Shown piece by piece: positions 6,656 to 6,759 of a stretch of 6,759 nt of DNA; position 1 is the stretch's first letter; the number at the start of each line of letters is the position of its first letter. The stretch covers positions 1-6,759 of the forward strand of contig JAITHX010000161.1 of the NCBI GenBank assembly GCA_031279735.1, in the 5' to 3' direction. This DNA comes from Prevotellaceae bacterium. Lineage in GTDB: Bacteria; Bacteroidota; Bacteroidia; Bacteroidales; UBA932. A program made the position numbers and the translations under genes. The notes under the pieces are model-generated. The model ran no database searches. It saw only the letters and a program-made list of their open reading frames with translations, and was not told the DNA's origin.

Positions 6656-6679
6656 CTTCAGGGATAGGATCAACGGATT

Positions 6680-6738
6680 CACGCCATCACCAAATCGTGA
6701 ATTGAAAATAGAAAACGCGGGATGGCGTGTCCCCGCGT
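6680..6738. other. Two overlapping alternative stems near the right window edge
   Basis: CACGCCATC (6680-6688) pairs perfectly with GATGGCGTG (6721-6729). ACGCGGG (6715-6721) pairs perfectly with CCCGCGT (6732-6738) around a 10-nt loop. The first stem uses the loop of the second, so the two either exclude each other or combine as a pseudoknot. Read on the minus strand, the second hairpin is followed by TTTTCTATTTTC, a weak terminator-like tail for a gene entering from the right. The window ends 21 bases later, so the context is missing. Confidence 0.45.
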
Positions 6739-6759
6739 CGGCTTCGGTTCTGTCGATTT

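Noticed and set aside
6467..6682. Minus-strand 71-aa frame starting with GTG
   Set aside because: It reads straight through the 56-bp hairpin and the AATTATG heptamers, so its length reflects palindromic DNA. It is open to the window edge, so a real gene entering from the right cannot be fully excluded, but I see no supporting protein signal.

Overview
The window most likely comes from an uncultured Bacteroidota, probably Bacteroidales. The enolase and UvrA sequences have that flavour. The promoter elements fit the Bacteroidota consensus (TAnnTTTG at -7, TTTG at -33) rather than the E. coli one. Gene starts lack clear Shine-Dalgarno sequences, and intergenic DNA is very AT-rich and full of short repeats. 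This placement rests on motif recognition only; no database search was possible.

All three genes lie on the minus strand. Read in the direction of transcription (right to left), they are: an unrecognised soluble, helical, acidic protein (about 329 aa, 4586-5575); uvrA (1767-4586), whose ATG overlaps the upstream TAA by one base, so the two are probably one operon with coupled translation; and eno (272-1567), which has its own full promoter (1622-1653) and a textbook intrinsic terminator (211-240). UvrA is the damage-recognition ATPase of nucleotide excision repair and enolase is a glycolytic enzyme. Nothing suggests that eno is functionally linked to the other two. The unknown protein, because of its coupling to uvrA, is the most interesting coding feature.

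The two ends of the window hold non-coding repeat DNA. At the left (1-210) there is a 16-bp-arm hairpin, a run of degenerate 9-mers and two heptamer arrays. At the right (about 5600-6759) more than 1.1 kb has no convincing gene. It contains: (i) a 45-bp perfect inverted repeat built of heptamers and a GC-rich core; (ii) about 20 tandem units of a 21-bp repeat falling into two subfamilies; (iii) a second block of heptamers around the same kind of core; (iv) a 56-bp-arm hairpin with only two mismatches; (v) two overlapping, alternative stems at the window edge. TAnnTTTG boxes point outward on both sides of the 45-bp hairpin, one into the unknown gene and one towards the 21-bp array, so the array may be transcribed.

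The recurring theme is a modular element: an AATTNNN heptamer tract joined to a GCCTGNCGGA-like core, seen at both ends of the gene block in several heptamer flavours. I see no transposase, reverse transcriptase, Cas protein or replication protein in the window, so any functional system built on these repeats would need partners located elsewhere.
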